From JBCDIQ01 sp039024295 (GTDB lineage: Bacteria; Bacteroidota; Bacteroidia; J057), in contig JBCDIQ010000123.1 in the NCBI GenBank assembly GCA_039024295.1, positions 1 through 13,886 on the forward strand: a stretch of DNA of 13,886 nt. The letters are read 5' to 3'. This document shows positions 1 to 7,566 of the stretch, one piece after another. The translations under genes and the position numbers were made by a program. How positions within the stretch are numbered: position 1 is the first letter of the stretch; every line of letters starts with the position of its first letter. Below the pieces are notes generated by a model. It was given only the letters and a program-made list of their open reading frames with translations, was not told where the DNA came from and searched no databases.

Positions 1-151
1 ATGTGGAATCATCTATAACAATTTTGACATCTATTTTAGAATGGGAATGATTGACTATAGTAATCTCAATAAATGAAATATAAAATCCCCAAACAATCAT
101 TAAGGATATGGATACAATGAACAATAATTTTCTTTTGCCGCTAACATTCAT
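1..151 (-). CDS. 5' end of an unidentified membrane-anchored or secreted protein (partial)
   Basis: Not recognised. The minus strand is open from an ATG at 151-149 to the left edge and encodes 50 residues. They begin MNVSGKRK, a basic stretch, followed by a hydrophobic helix at about residues 9-28 and then a polar, beta-strand-like segment (SKIDVKIVIDDST). This is the look of an uncleaved signal anchor or a signal peptide with an extracytoplasmic domain. The same frame stays open upstream to a stop near 346, with possible TTG starts at 193-191 and 280-278. The start is therefore uncertain, and the protein could carry a basic cytoplasmic N-terminal extension of up to about 43 residues (from the 280 TTG). 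Base composition here is about 28% G+C over the first 180 bases, clearly poorer than the roughly 45-50% typical of the other genes. That may mean a recently acquired or weakly constrained gene. Confidence 0.5.
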   Translation of the reverse strand, partial: MNVSGKRKLLFIVSISLMIVWGFYISFIEITIVNHSHSKIDVKIVIDDST

Positions 152-434
152 CACACAATGGTTTAGTTTTTTCTTCTCCTTGTTTATTCTCAAAGCCTTC
201 GCGATCGATAATAACCTATATAATCCTTTAACAGGGAGCTTATTCCAATAAGCTTGCCCGGAAAGTCTCGGATTTGTCAAAGACTTGTTACTTCCTTTAT
301 TAACAGCCTTGCTGGTAACTTTTGTTTCTTCAGTTAAACGAATGCATCAATTTGATCGGGAGTACTAAGGTTTAAGTTAAGGAATTTAGCTCTATTATTT
401 TGGTACTCAGCCAATTTTAGGGGAGATTGGAATA

Positions 435-451
435 CGACCCCTTAAGGGTCG
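435..451. repeat. Palindromic repeat unit 1
   Basis: CGACCCCTTAAGGGTCG: arms CGACCC (435-440) and GGGTCG (446-451) around a 5-nt loop. First of four similar 17-18 nt inverted repeats in 435-571. It is preceded by AATA. Confidence 0.75.
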
Positions 452-482
452 AGAGAATTCCTGGCCATTAGCTATATATATC

Positions 483-499
483 TGACCCCTTCGGGGTCA
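483..499. repeat. Palindromic repeat unit 2
   Basis: TGACCCCTTCGGGGTCA: perfect 7-nt arms (483-489 and 493-499) around TTC. It has the same GACCC...GGGTC core as unit 1. Confidence 0.75.
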
Positions 500-502
500 T
501 TA

Positions 503-520
503 CAACCCTGGAAGGGGTTG
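503..520. repeat. Palindromic repeat unit 3
   Basis: CAACCCTGGAAGGGGTTG: arms CAACCC (503-508) and GGGTTG (515-520). The outer bases are changed in both arms relative to unit 1 (CGACCC to CAACCC, and GGGTCG to GGGTTG), so pairing is kept. Preceded by ATTA and followed by AATATGTATAG. A lone half-arm, CAACCCG, lies at 541-547. Confidence 0.75.
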
Positions 521-554
521 AATATGTATAGTAACCAACGCAACCCGTAAATTA

Positions 555-571
555 CGCCCCTGAAAGGGTCG
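555..571. repeat. Palindromic repeat unit 4
   Basis: CGCCCCTGAAAGGGTCG: arms CGCCCC (555-560) and GGGTCG (566-571) with one mismatched pair. Preceded by ATTA and followed by AAT, like unit 3. Confidence 0.65.
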
Positions 572-840
572 AATCTCCCAAATGGGTTCACCGCATTTTT
601 TGTCAGAGAACCATTATTTTCAAGTTGCTTCCCATCATATTGGATCGAAGCAGTTTTCGGAATGCGTTTTTTCCAGTAGGCCAGTAGTGGCGACATATTT
701 AGTCCATAATGATTTTCAATAGTGGCTATGGCCCTACAGGCCAGTAAAGCATACGTTCAGATGTATTCAAAGATGAAGGTGGGATCTGTTGATGTTAGGT
801 CGTCGGGGATTAACCTTAATCTAACTCCCTAAATTCCTCA
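572..840. other. Intergenic stretch without a recognised gene
   Basis: Between the palindrome cluster and the terminator of the foldase gene I see no convincing gene, RNA or mobile element. A 74-codon minus-strand frame (stop side at 472, ATG at 696) covers part of it. It runs through the palindromes, which translate into repeated NPFG/DPFRG/NPFQG-type peptides, so I regard it as non-coding. GGCCAGTA occurs at 679-686 and again at 739-746, too short to interpret. Confidence 0.5.
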
Positions 841-874
841 AAACAAAAAACCGCCAGCATCTCTGCCGGCGGTT
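841..874 (-). terminator. Rho-independent terminator of the envelope operon
   Basis: On the minus strand, arms at 874-865 and 858-849 form a 10-bp stem around a 6-nt loop, followed by a T-rich tract (850-845). The only non-Watson-Crick position (856/867) is a G-U wobble in minus-strand RNA but an A-C mismatch in plus-strand RNA, so the hairpin is better in the minus transcript. It sits 24 bases after the foldase stop codon, where the end of the 5291-to-898 transcript is expected. Confidence 0.9.
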
Positions 875-897
875 GGTATTTCTCAAACTACAATGTC

Positions 898-3009
898 TTA
901 ATAATCGGCCTCTGCACGATTGTCATCAGGATCGGCTATTTCTACAATGGCACGATCAGCTTTAGACTGCATGGCATTCTGACCCGTTAGGGCATCACTC
1001 TGCTGCAAGCTGGTCAAGGTGGCTTCATCCGCTGGCTCTGGCTCATTTACGTTGGTTACCTGAACTACGTAAACGCCATTGGTGCCCGCCAACGGCTGGC
1101 TGATTTCTCCCATTTCCATTCCCATCACTTTACCAATGAGGAGCGGGTCTTGCCCAATCTTGGAAATCTGATTGCTGGAAAAGGTAACACCGGTTGCCTT
1201 ATCAACAAAGGCACCGTCTCCAAAAGCGGCTCTCATCCCTTCAAGATCTGTAGCACCACTCAGGCGTTGCTTGATGATCTCGGCCTTTTTCTCATTCATC
1301 ACCTTTGGTTCAACGATTGAACGGGCATCGTCTGCTGACTGAAGTCCCTCTTCTTTGCGTTCTGCTACCTGTGCGAAGACATAGGAATCTCCTCCGTCAA
1401 ACACCTCTGAAAAGCTGTTAACTTCAGCCTTGATGGCCCAAAGGGCCACCTGACGAGAATTTGAATTAACCCCCGTGATGAATTTGGTTTCTTTTTTAAT
1501 GGGGTTACTGCGGCGAGCGGCGAGCCCTTCTGCCTGTGCGGTCCTTTGCAGATCGCCGTCTTGCTGTGCCTTGGCAGCAAATTCGTTAGCTGCTTTGTAG
1601 GCTGCACGCACGGTATTGCTACCTGCATAAATCTCTTTTTCTATTTCAGCAACTGCGTATTCGTAAGGGGTCTTCTCCAGTACGTGAATCACATGGTAGC
1701 CTTGGTTTCCTTTCACTGGCCCAATGATGCTGCCCACACTTGCTTCGTCAATCGCTTCGTCAAATCCAGGACCATAGGCACCGCGACGATACCAGGAAAG
1801 GTCTCCTCCCTGAGCAGCTGTATAATCGTCTGAGTTTTCTTTCGCCAGCTCAGCAAAGTTGTCTTTGTTAGCCTTTCGTTTGAGCTCTGCAGCTTTCTTG
1901 CGTGCATCAGTTGTGTCGGACTCGCTGGCCCCTTTGTACCTGATCTGAATGTGACGAACCTTGGCATAAATTTCGTCGTCTTCATTCTTCTGCTTTTCTA
2001 CCAGCTTGAACATTTTGTAAAAGCCTCCTACCATCACGGGTCCGTATACTGCCTTGTCGTCTCCGTTGATGAGAGAATCCCGAATAGAAGGATTTAGCTC
2101 GGCTGGGGAGGAAAAAGTTCCCAAGTAAGGGGTACGGGTTTTGTTGGAGACATAGATAGAGTCATCCAGTGCACCGGCAAAGGAAGAGCGATACTTTTCT
2201 ACACCCGTCCGGGCCCGAACGGAGTCCTCACGCTGAGGAACTACATTGAACTGTACGTAGTTGATGTAGGTCTCTTCGTCCTGCTCAAATTCCTTGGGAT
2301 GAGCTTCAATGTAAGCCTCTATCTCGGCATCAGAAACGGATACCGTAGAATCTGGAATCTGGGTATAGTTAACAGCGAGAAAGGAAATATCAACGGATTT
2401 GTTTTGTTCTACATACTGCTGCTGAGCAGCCTGCTTGGAACCCAAATAGCCGTATTTGACCATGTTGAGGTAGCGCTGCTGGGCACGGTTTTTCAACATG
2501 TAGTCTTCAAACTGCTTGAAACGGATAAGCTCCTCTTCGTTGTCCTGAATCAATTCAATGTACTCGCGAACTCCCTGCGCACTGAAAGGCTCTTGTTTGT
2601 AATCAAAGAAAGGCTGAAAGTACTGCTGGACGATGGGCGAAATGTTCCTGCCCACAAACATATCTGCCAGTTCTGCACCTGTAACTTCTAATCCAGCAGA
2701 TTCCAATTCTTTCTGGTAAGAAATCTCTTGTACGATTTCGTTCCAGGTCTGGTCCATGATTTGGTACCTTTGACGATCATCAATTGATCCTTCGGGGTTG
2801 GAAGCGCGGGCATTGTCCAAACGTACATTTAGTCGTTGGCTATAATCTTCAAATGAGACGGTTTCTCCAGCAACTGTTCCAATCTCCGGACGGGCAGTCA
2901 CCCCGCGGTTGGCGGAGAATAAATCCCCAAGGATAAAGGCTAGCAACGCAATGGCCACGATAATAATCACGATGCCCATATTGTTGCGTATCGAACTCAG
3001 TGCAGACAT
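898..3009 (-). CDS. ppiD: PpiD/SurA-type periplasmic peptidylprolyl isomerase, membrane-anchored
   Basis: A 703-residue folding factor for exported and outer-membrane proteins. An N-terminal transmembrane anchor lies at about residues 11-31 (MGIVIIIVAIALLAFILGDL), so the rest is expected in the periplasm. A SurA_N-like helical chaperone region covers roughly 40-240. A parvulin (PpiC rotamase) domain lies at about 349-446, with the VRHIQIRY strand, the GGDLSWYRRGAYGPGFDEA segment and the closing GYHVIHVLEK. A second, weaker parvulin-like segment lies at about 575-655 (from AEIIKQRL to GVYVVQVTNV) and is probably structural. Size and arrangement match Bacteroidota PpiD homologues. It is the last gene of the minus-strand block, 82 bases after the CNNM/CBS gene, and is followed by a strong terminator. 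A promoter-like element in the gap (3053-3084) may give extra, independent expression. Fold assignment is firm; the ppiD symbol is by domain architecture. Confidence 0.88.
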   Translation of the reverse strand: MSALSSIRNNMGIVIIIVAIALLAFILGDLFSANRGVTARPEIGTVAGETVSFEDYSQRLNVRLDNARASNPEGSIDDRQRYQIMDQTWNEIVQEISYQKELESAGLEVTGAELADMFVGRNISPIVQQYFQPFFDYKQEPFSAQGVREYIELIQDNEEELIRFKQFEDYMLKNRAQQRYLNMVKYGYLGSKQAAQQQYVEQNKSVDISFLAVNYTQIPDSTVSVSDAEIEAYIEAHPKEFEQDEETYINYVQFNVVPQREDSVRARTGVEKYRSSFAGALDDSIYVSNKTRTPYLGTFSSPAELNPSIRDSLINGDDKAVYGPVMVGGFYKMFKLVEKQKNEDDEIYAKVRHIQIRYKGASESDTTDARKKAAELKRKANKDNFAELAKENSDDYTAAQGGDLSWYRRGAYGPGFDEAIDEASVGSIIGPVKGNQGYHVIHVLEKTPYEYAVAEIEKEIYAGSNTVRAAYKAANEFAAKAQQDGDLQRTAQAEGLAARRSNPIKKETKFITGVNSNSRQVALWAIKAEVNSFSEVFDGGDSYVFAQVAERKEEGLQSADDARSIVEPKVMNEKKAEIIKQRLSGATDLEGMRAAFGDGAFVDKATGVTFSSNQISKIGQDPLLIGKVMGMEMGEISQPLAGTNGVYVVQVTNVNEPEPADEATLTSLQQSDALTGQNAMQSKADRAIVEIADPDDNRAEADY

Positions 3010-3052
3010 ATTCTTTTATCTTTCGAGTATATATGGTTGATTTTTAGCCATG

Positions 3053-3084
3053 CAAATAACGGGCTTTCTAGATAAAAATCCAAA
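3053..3084 (-). promoter_or_regulatory. Possible Bacteroidota-type promoter for the foldase gene
   Basis: On the minus strand, TTTG (3084-3081), 20 bases, then GTTATTTG (3060-3053), 43 bases before the ATG. The Bacteroidota consensus is TTTG or TTG, about 19-21 bases, then TAnnTTTG. The -33 box matches fully; the -7 box matches only in its TTTG half. Confidence 0.3.
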
Positions 3085-3091
3085 GTAAGCA

Positions 3092-4384
3092 TCAGGGATT
3101 CAGTTGCCTCAGGTTCACCGTCACAATGCGGTTCTCTTCTGCTTTTACCACCGTTATTTTACAGTCGTTTACTTCAATGGCATCCCCGGTAGCCGGAATT
3201 TCCTGGGCCTGATGGATCACCAGGCCTCCCAGGGTGGTGTAATCCCCTTCAGGTAGGGCCAGCTGAAAGCGTTCGTTGAGTTCCTCTATCTCCAGCCGGG
3301 CACCCAGAAGCAGGCTGCCATCCCGGTTTTTTACCACCATCAATTCTTCTTCTACTTCTGGCTCGTAGTGCTCGTCTTCAATTTCCCCAAATACCTCCTC
3401 CAACAAATCTTCCATGGTGATCATTCCCGCAGTTCCCCCAAATTCATCTACCACAATGGCAAGGGGACGCTGGTGGTCATTCAAATCTCCCAACAAAATG
3501 TTGGCAGGCATACTTTCCGGCACAATCAGTACCTCCTGAATGACTTCCTGGATGCTCTCTGGACGTAGAAAAAGGGTACTTGAATGGACAAATCCTTTTA
3601 CATCATCCAGATTTTCTTCAAAGACGATGATCCGGGAATGTTTGCTCTCAATAAACAGGTCCATCAATTCATCAACTGGGGTCTCCATACTTGTGGCCAC
3701 GATGTCCATACGAGGAATCATGAATTCCCGGACTTTTGTTTCCCGTAATTCAAGGGCTGCTTCCAGCATTTCGGTGTCGAGTTCTCCCAAGGAAACTTCT
3801 TCGTTATTGGAATTCAGCACCTCCTGCAGGTACAAATCGAGGTCCTGGCGAGTCAGCTCAATTACCTCTTGGGTAAAGGGGGTCCGGAACAGCACCCACA
3901 TGATGATTTTGGTCAACTGGTTAATGACCCAAACCGGTATCCACAGCAGGTAGTAAAAGATGGCCAGCAGGTAAGCCGAAGGATACACGATCTGATCGGC
4001 TGCTGCCCGAAAAAGTGCTTTAGGAATGTATTCGGCAAAAATCAGCACGATGAGGGTACCGATGATGGAAAGGATGCCCGTGTATAAGAGGTAATCATCC
4101 ACCGGGCTGATGCCCAGTTGTTGGTCGAGAATCGGTTTGAACAACAGGTCTACCTGCTGGGTAAAAATTACCAGCATCACGTTATTCCCGATCAGAATGG
4201 TCACCAGAATATGGGCTATCCGCTTTTTGAAGCCTGAAAGAATTTCGGCCGCACGGCTTCCCTGTCGGGTTCTCAGCTCAATTTTTAGCCGACTCGAAGC
4301 CAAAAAGGCAATCTCCATCCCCGAAAAGAAGAAGGAAAATGCAAGGGCCAGGAGGGCGACTAACAAAATGGTGGCGACAGACAT
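3092..4384 (-). CDS. CNNM/CBS/CorC-domain membrane protein (hemolysin family)
   Basis: A 430-residue inner-membrane protein of the family often labelled hemolysin, CorC/HlyC or CNNM, whose better-studied members move or regulate Mg2+. A CNNM (DUF21) membrane domain covers about 1-190, with SGMEIAFLASS at 21-31 and EYIPKALFR at 118-126, both characteristic. A pair of CBS domains covers about 215-335. It starts at KVREFMIPRMDIVA (217-230) and ends with the family-defining VVDEFGGTAGMITMEDLLEE run (311-330). A CorC_HlyC C-terminal domain covers about 345-428. Bacteroidota often carry several paralogues, including the gliding-associated GldE, and sequence alone does not say which this is, so no symbol is given. 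It starts 22 bases after the small membrane protein and precedes the PpiD-type gene. That neighbourhood suggests envelope physiology; the transported ion is inference. Confidence 0.88.
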   Translation of the reverse strand: MSVATILLVALLALAFSFFFSGMEIAFLASSRLKIELRTRQGSRAAEILSGFKKRIAHILVTILIGNNVMLVIFTQQVDLLFKPILDQQLGISPVDDYLLYTGILSIIGTLIVLIFAEYIPKALFRAAADQIVYPSAYLLAIFYYLLWIPVWVINQLTKIIMWVLFRTPFTQEVIELTRQDLDLYLQEVLNSNNEEVSLGELDTEMLEAALELRETKVREFMIPRMDIVATSMETPVDELMDLFIESKHSRIIVFEENLDDVKGFVHSSTLFLRPESIQEVIQEVLIVPESMPANILLGDLNDHQRPLAIVVDEFGGTAGMITMEDLLEEVFGEIEDEHYEPEVEEELMVVKNRDGSLLLGARLEIEELNERFQLALPEGDYTTLGGLVIHQAQEIPATGDAIEVNDCKITVVKAEENRIVTVNLRQLNP

Positions 4385-4406
4385 CTGGATTAAGATAACA
4401 CAATGG

Positions 4407-4655
4407 TTAATCGGAGCCCTGCTCTTGTTCCTTATTTGTGCCTTCGACTTCCTTTTCCAGGGCCTCTAGTTCTTCTTTTTCTCGCTTTTCAATCAGCTGG
4501 CGCTGCCCACGTCGAAAAGAGTACATGAATCCGCAGATCGTGATGCCTACCATGAGTGCTACCAGGGGAGCCGTAGGTAAATTGCGGAATTGGAGGGAAA
4601 GAAAAATAATCTGCATGCCTGCAATGCCCAGCCAGACGTATTCGATGTATTTCAA
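4407..4655 (-). CDS. Small two-helix membrane protein of the lptC-CNNM cluster
   Basis: Function unknown. 82 residues with two hydrophobic helices at about 6-24 and 28-46, then a basic stretch (FRRGQRQ) and a highly charged, Glu/Lys-rich tail from about 55 that is likely helical or coiled-coil. The positive-inside rule suggests a cytoplasmic tail. The initiation codon is TTG (4655-4653). The next in-frame ATG (codon 14) would cut into the first helix, and an in-frame stop lies a few codons upstream within the CCTA-rich repeat, so TTG is the best start. It lies 60 bases after lptC and 22 bases before the CNNM/CBS gene, on the same strand. A small hypothetical protein at this position is, from memory, common in Bacteroidota. 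Confidence 0.7.
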   Translation of the reverse strand: MKYIEYVWLGIAGMQIIFLSLQFRNLPTAPLVALMVGITICGFMYSFRRGQRQLIEKREKEELEALEKEVEGTNKEQEQGSD

Positions 4656-4692
4656 GGGAAAGCTATTAGGTGGTAGGAATTAGGTGATAGGT
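4656..4692 (-). repeat. CCTA-rich short repeat directly before a start codon
   Basis: The minus strand reads CACCTAATAGCTTTCC and then the TTG start of the small membrane protein, preceded by further CCTA units (CCTATCACCTAATTCCTACC). A near-copy stands before the exonuclease gene at 9030-9058. Confidence 0.55.
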
Positions 4693-4715
4693 ACAAAATA
4701 ACAGGCATTACGGAT

Positions 4716-5291
4716 TTATTCTACCAAGTTGGGATCTACTTCGAAAATACCGGTTACTTCAGTGAATTCGTAATTGGTAAACTCCGTATTTGATACGAGG
4801 CCTTTCTCTGCGGTAATGATTTTATCTGCGGTTTGGACCTTGACAAATTGATCGGTGTAGATTTTATCTTGGTCTTCACTCCAAAAAAGCTGTTCTGTTT
4901 GGAGTTTTTCGCCGTTCCGGTTGGTCAAGACCACATCTCCTTTCAACTCTGCCAGCCCTTCATCCTGCCAAAAAGTGCCATAGTCAGACCTGATGGTACT
5001 GGTAACTGCCCCACTTCTTTTGCTGTAAAATTCCATCCTCACCCCATCCGGAAAATAAAAAACCGTTTCAGGACGGTCATCTTCCTTTTCACGCTCGGCT
5101 TTTTCGACGACCCTGTCAGCAAATAATTTCGTGGTCAATCGCGCAGAATCAGAAAAAACAAACTCGACCCCAAAAGACTCCGAACGGATCTGGTCATCCG
5201 CTTCAGCGGGCAAAACGGCAGTTCCTTCTTCTTCAGAAGAGCAGGCCACCAATAGCAGCAAGCCAAACAACAAACGTTTCATTGTATTCAT
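4716..5291 (-). CDS. lptC: LptC-type LPS export periplasmic lipoprotein
   Basis: A 191-residue protein of the LptC/OstA-like beta-jellyroll class, which passes lipopolysaccharide from the LptBFG transporter toward LptA and LptD. The N-terminus is a lipoprotein signal (MNTMKRLLFGLLLLVAC), with lipobox LVA before Cys17 and serines after it. Bacteroidota LptC is commonly a lipoprotein. The mature part, about 37-185, has the regular short strands and turns of the family (YGTFWQDEGLAELKGDVVLT at 104-123, KIYTDQFVKVQT at 143-154) and ends with the typical TNYEFTEVTGIFEVDP pattern. ATG at 5291-5289 is used; Met4 is a possible alternative that keeps the signal. It heads the minus-strand block and diverges from ppk1 across only 57 AT-rich bases, where two TATTTTTA boxes occur on its strand. 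Confidence 0.87.
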   Translation of the reverse strand: MNTMKRLLFGLLLLVACSSEEEGTAVLPAEADDQIRSESFGVEFVFSDSARLTTKLFADRVVEKAEREKEDDRPETVFYFPDGVRMEFYSKRSGAVTSTIRSDYGTFWQDEGLAELKGDVVLTNRNGEKLQTEQLFWSEDQDKIYTDQFVKVQTADKIITAEKGLVSNTEFTNYEFTEVTGIFEVDPNLVE

Positions 5292-5348
5292 TAAAAATAG
5301 GGCTTAAAAATACGGTTTTTTTAATGTCATTTTAATAAATTCGGACAT

Positions 5349-7478
5349 ATGGCTCTTACACCCAACCAAATAACGCGAAAAAAGGTCTTTCCTCCCCCTC
5401 CGGACGACCTTCAAGATACTTCACTCTACATCAATCGGGAGCTTAGTTGGCTGAAATTCAATGACCGAGTGTTGGAAGAAGCCGGAGATACCACGCATCC
5501 CTTACTGGAACGGTTGAAGTTCATTTCCATTTTCAGTTCCAACCTGGACGAGTTTTACATGATCCGAGTGGCAGGGCTAAAGGAGCAGGTTCACGCTGGG
5601 ATACATGACATTGCTGCGGACGGCCTAGGGCCAGATGTTGTATTGGAACGTATTTCGAAGCAGTTGCACGCTTCTGTCAAAGAGCAAGCACGGATTCTGG
5701 AAAAAGATATTTTGCCAAAACTCCGCCACAGGGGGATCGGGCTGAAATCATTGGCGGACGTAAGTGAGCAACAGCTTGATTACCTGGAAGCTTTCTTCTC
5801 GGATAAAATTTATCCGGTCCTCACCCCCCTTGCGATTGATCCTACCCACCCATTCCCACAGCTAAATGGGCTGGGCATAAATTTATTTGTAGAGCTAAAA
5901 GAACCAGATGAAAAGGGGATCAAAATAGCAGTGGTACCTATTCCCCCCGGCTTGTCACGGTTTATTCCCCTGCCTGTCACTAATGGAGGCCATGACTTTG
6001 TATTGATTGAAGACCTGATCAGTCAATTTGCCGGGAAGTTGTTTCCGCAGATGGAAATCGTGAGTTCTTCTGCTTTCCGTATTACCCGAAATGCAGATTT
6101 GGATATCTCCGAAGCGGAGGCAGATGATTTGCTGAAGTTGATTGAACGAGAGCTCCGCAAACGCCGGGTAGGGATGGTGGTCCGATTAGAAGTTAGTTGG
6201 GAGATGTCCAAGCGAAGCAGGGAATTCCTTCAGAAGATCACCAAAATAGCCGACACCGATTTATATGAATGTCCTTCCTACCTGGACCTTTCGAGTTTCA
6301 TGAGTTTGATGAAACTGGACTATCCTCAATTAAAAGATCGGCCCTTCAGCCCTGCATTGAGTGCGCAATTCATGCGCCACAACAATGTTTTCGAAGCCAT
6401 TTCAGAAGGGGATATCCTTTTGCACCATCCCTATGACAATTTCCAGCATGTGATTGACTTTGTCACCGAGGCGGCAAATGACCCGGATGTGCTGGCGATA
6501 AAACAAACCCTGTACCGAACCAGTGGAGACTCCCCCATTGTTGAGGCACTAAAACGTGCGGTAACTAAGGGGAAACAGGTCACGGCCCTTATTGAGCTGA
6601 AAGCCCGCTTTGATGAGCAAAATAATATCGTTTGGGCAAAGGACCTGGACCGGGCCGGTGTGAACGTGGTGTACGGAGTTTTGGGTCTGAAAACCCACTG
6701 TAAAATCAGCATGGTGGTGCGGAAGGAAGGCAATGGCATCAAACGATACTTACACCTGAGCACGGGGAATTACAATGAAAAAACGGCCCGCATTTACACC
6801 GACCTCGGACTGATGACGTGCAATGACGAGATGGGAGAAGATGCCTCCGGGCTTTTTAACCTGCTGACAGGCTATTCTTTACAGCGCCAATGGAAAAAAT
6901 TCCTGGTAGCTCCGTCCAATATGCGGCACAGGATCACCGAGCAGATTAAGGCCTGTGCCGAACATCATTCTGAGGCGCATCCTGCACGCATCATTATTGT
7001 CGTCAACAGCCTGGTTGATCCGCCCATGATAGAAGAGCTCTACAAAGCTTCTCAAGCGGGGGTAAAAATAGAAATGGTCATCAGAGGCATTTGTTCGTTA
7101 CGGCCAGGTATTCCGGGAATCAGTGATAACATCACGGTAAAGAGCATTGTGGGCAGATTTCTGCAACACCCCCGTATCTTCTATTTCAAGTATAATGGGG
7201 AATCTCAAATTTTTGCAGGTAGCGCAGACTTGATGCAGCGGAACCTTAACCGCCGGGTGGAGTTGATTTTCCCGGTTGAATCGCCCGAAATCAAAACACG
7301 CATCCGGGCAATTATTCAAACCTTACTGGATGACAACCAAAAATCCCGCTACATGGATGCAGAAGGTGATTACCATATCCATGAACTGCCTGAAGGTACA
7401 GAACCCATCCATGCTCAGGAACTGTTTATGGAACAGGCAAGGGAGCGACAGCAGAAACTGGGCATTATTCAGGGGTAA
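5349..7478 (+). CDS. ppk1: Polyphosphate kinase 1
   Basis: Reversibly transfers the ATP gamma-phosphate to inorganic polyphosphate; the main polyphosphate-synthesising enzyme. At 709 residues it is full-length for the family. The N domain covers about 25-130 (INRELSWLKFNDRVLEEA at 28-45, SNLDEFYMIRVAGL at 64-77). The middle domain covers about 135-330, and two phospholipase-D-like C domains about 350-690. Catalytic residues are present: His450 in LKTHCK (the phosphorylated His, E. coli H435) and His469 in RYLHLSTGNYNEKTA (E. coli H454), with Arg390 (TLYR) and Arg420 (KARFDE) matching E. coli R375 and R405 at a constant offset of 15. SLRPGIPGISDN (583-594) and NRRVELIFPV (634-643) are also family signatures. 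It diverges from lptC and converges with the PhoD-like phosphatase gene. No pho-box-like element was recognised upstream. A polyphosphate-consuming ppgK lies 4.8 kb downstream. Confidence 0.98.
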   Translation: MALTPNQITRKKVFPPPPDDLQDTSLYINRELSWLKFNDRVLEEAGDTTHPLLERLKFISIFSSNLDEFYMIRVAGLKEQVHAGIHDIAADGLGPDVVLERISKQLHASVKEQARILEKDILPKLRHRGIGLKSLADVSEQQLDYLEAFFSDKIYPVLTPLAIDPTHPFPQLNGLGINLFVELKEPDEKGIKIAVVPIPPGLSRFIPLPVTNGGHDFVLIEDLISQFAGKLFPQMEIVSSSAFRITRNADLDISEAEADDLLKLIERELRKRRVGMVVRLEVSWEMSKRSREFLQKITKIADTDLYECPSYLDLSSFMSLMKLDYPQLKDRPFSPALSAQFMRHNNVFEAISEGDILLHHPYDNFQHVIDFVTEAANDPDVLAIKQTLYRTSGDSPIVEALKRAVTKGKQVTALIELKARFDEQNNIVWAKDLDRAGVNVVYGVLGLKTHCKISMVVRKEGNGIKRYLHLSTGNYNEKTARIYTDLGLMTCNDEMGEDASGLFNLLTGYSLQRQWKKFLVAPSNMRHRITEQIKACAEHHSEAHPARIIIVVNSLVDPPMIEELYKASQAGVKIEMVIRGICSLRPGIPGISDNITVKSIVGRFLQHPRIFYFKYNGESQIFAGSADLMQRNLNRRVELIFPVESPEIKTRIRAIIQTLLDDNQKSRYMDAEGDYHIHELPEGTEPIHAQELFMEQARERQQKLGIIQG

Positions 7479-7566
7479 AATGATGCCCATAAAACCTTAA
7501 CAGGGTGTTGAACCCTTTCCAGTTGGAAGCTAACCATAAAGGCAAGAAATTCAATCAGCCCTGGAA

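Noticed and set aside
435..571. Possible CRISPR array
   Set aside because: Units are short, palindromic and divergent, at irregular spacings of about 20-52 bases, with no cas genes in the window.
2299..2691. 130-codon plus-strand ORF opposite the PpiD-type gene
   Set aside because: Shadow of a well-supported coding region with intact domains.
5292..5348. TATTTTTA boxes as definite lptC promoters
   Set aside because: Two copies occur on the minus strand, one touching the start codon and one only 13 bases away, with no matching -33 box; the spacer is simply AT-rich.
7502..7516. AGGGT-GTTGA-ACCCT hairpin after ppk1 as a terminator
   Set aside because: A 5-bp stem with no proper T tract on either strand; too weak to call, although the convergent gap is where a terminator would be expected.
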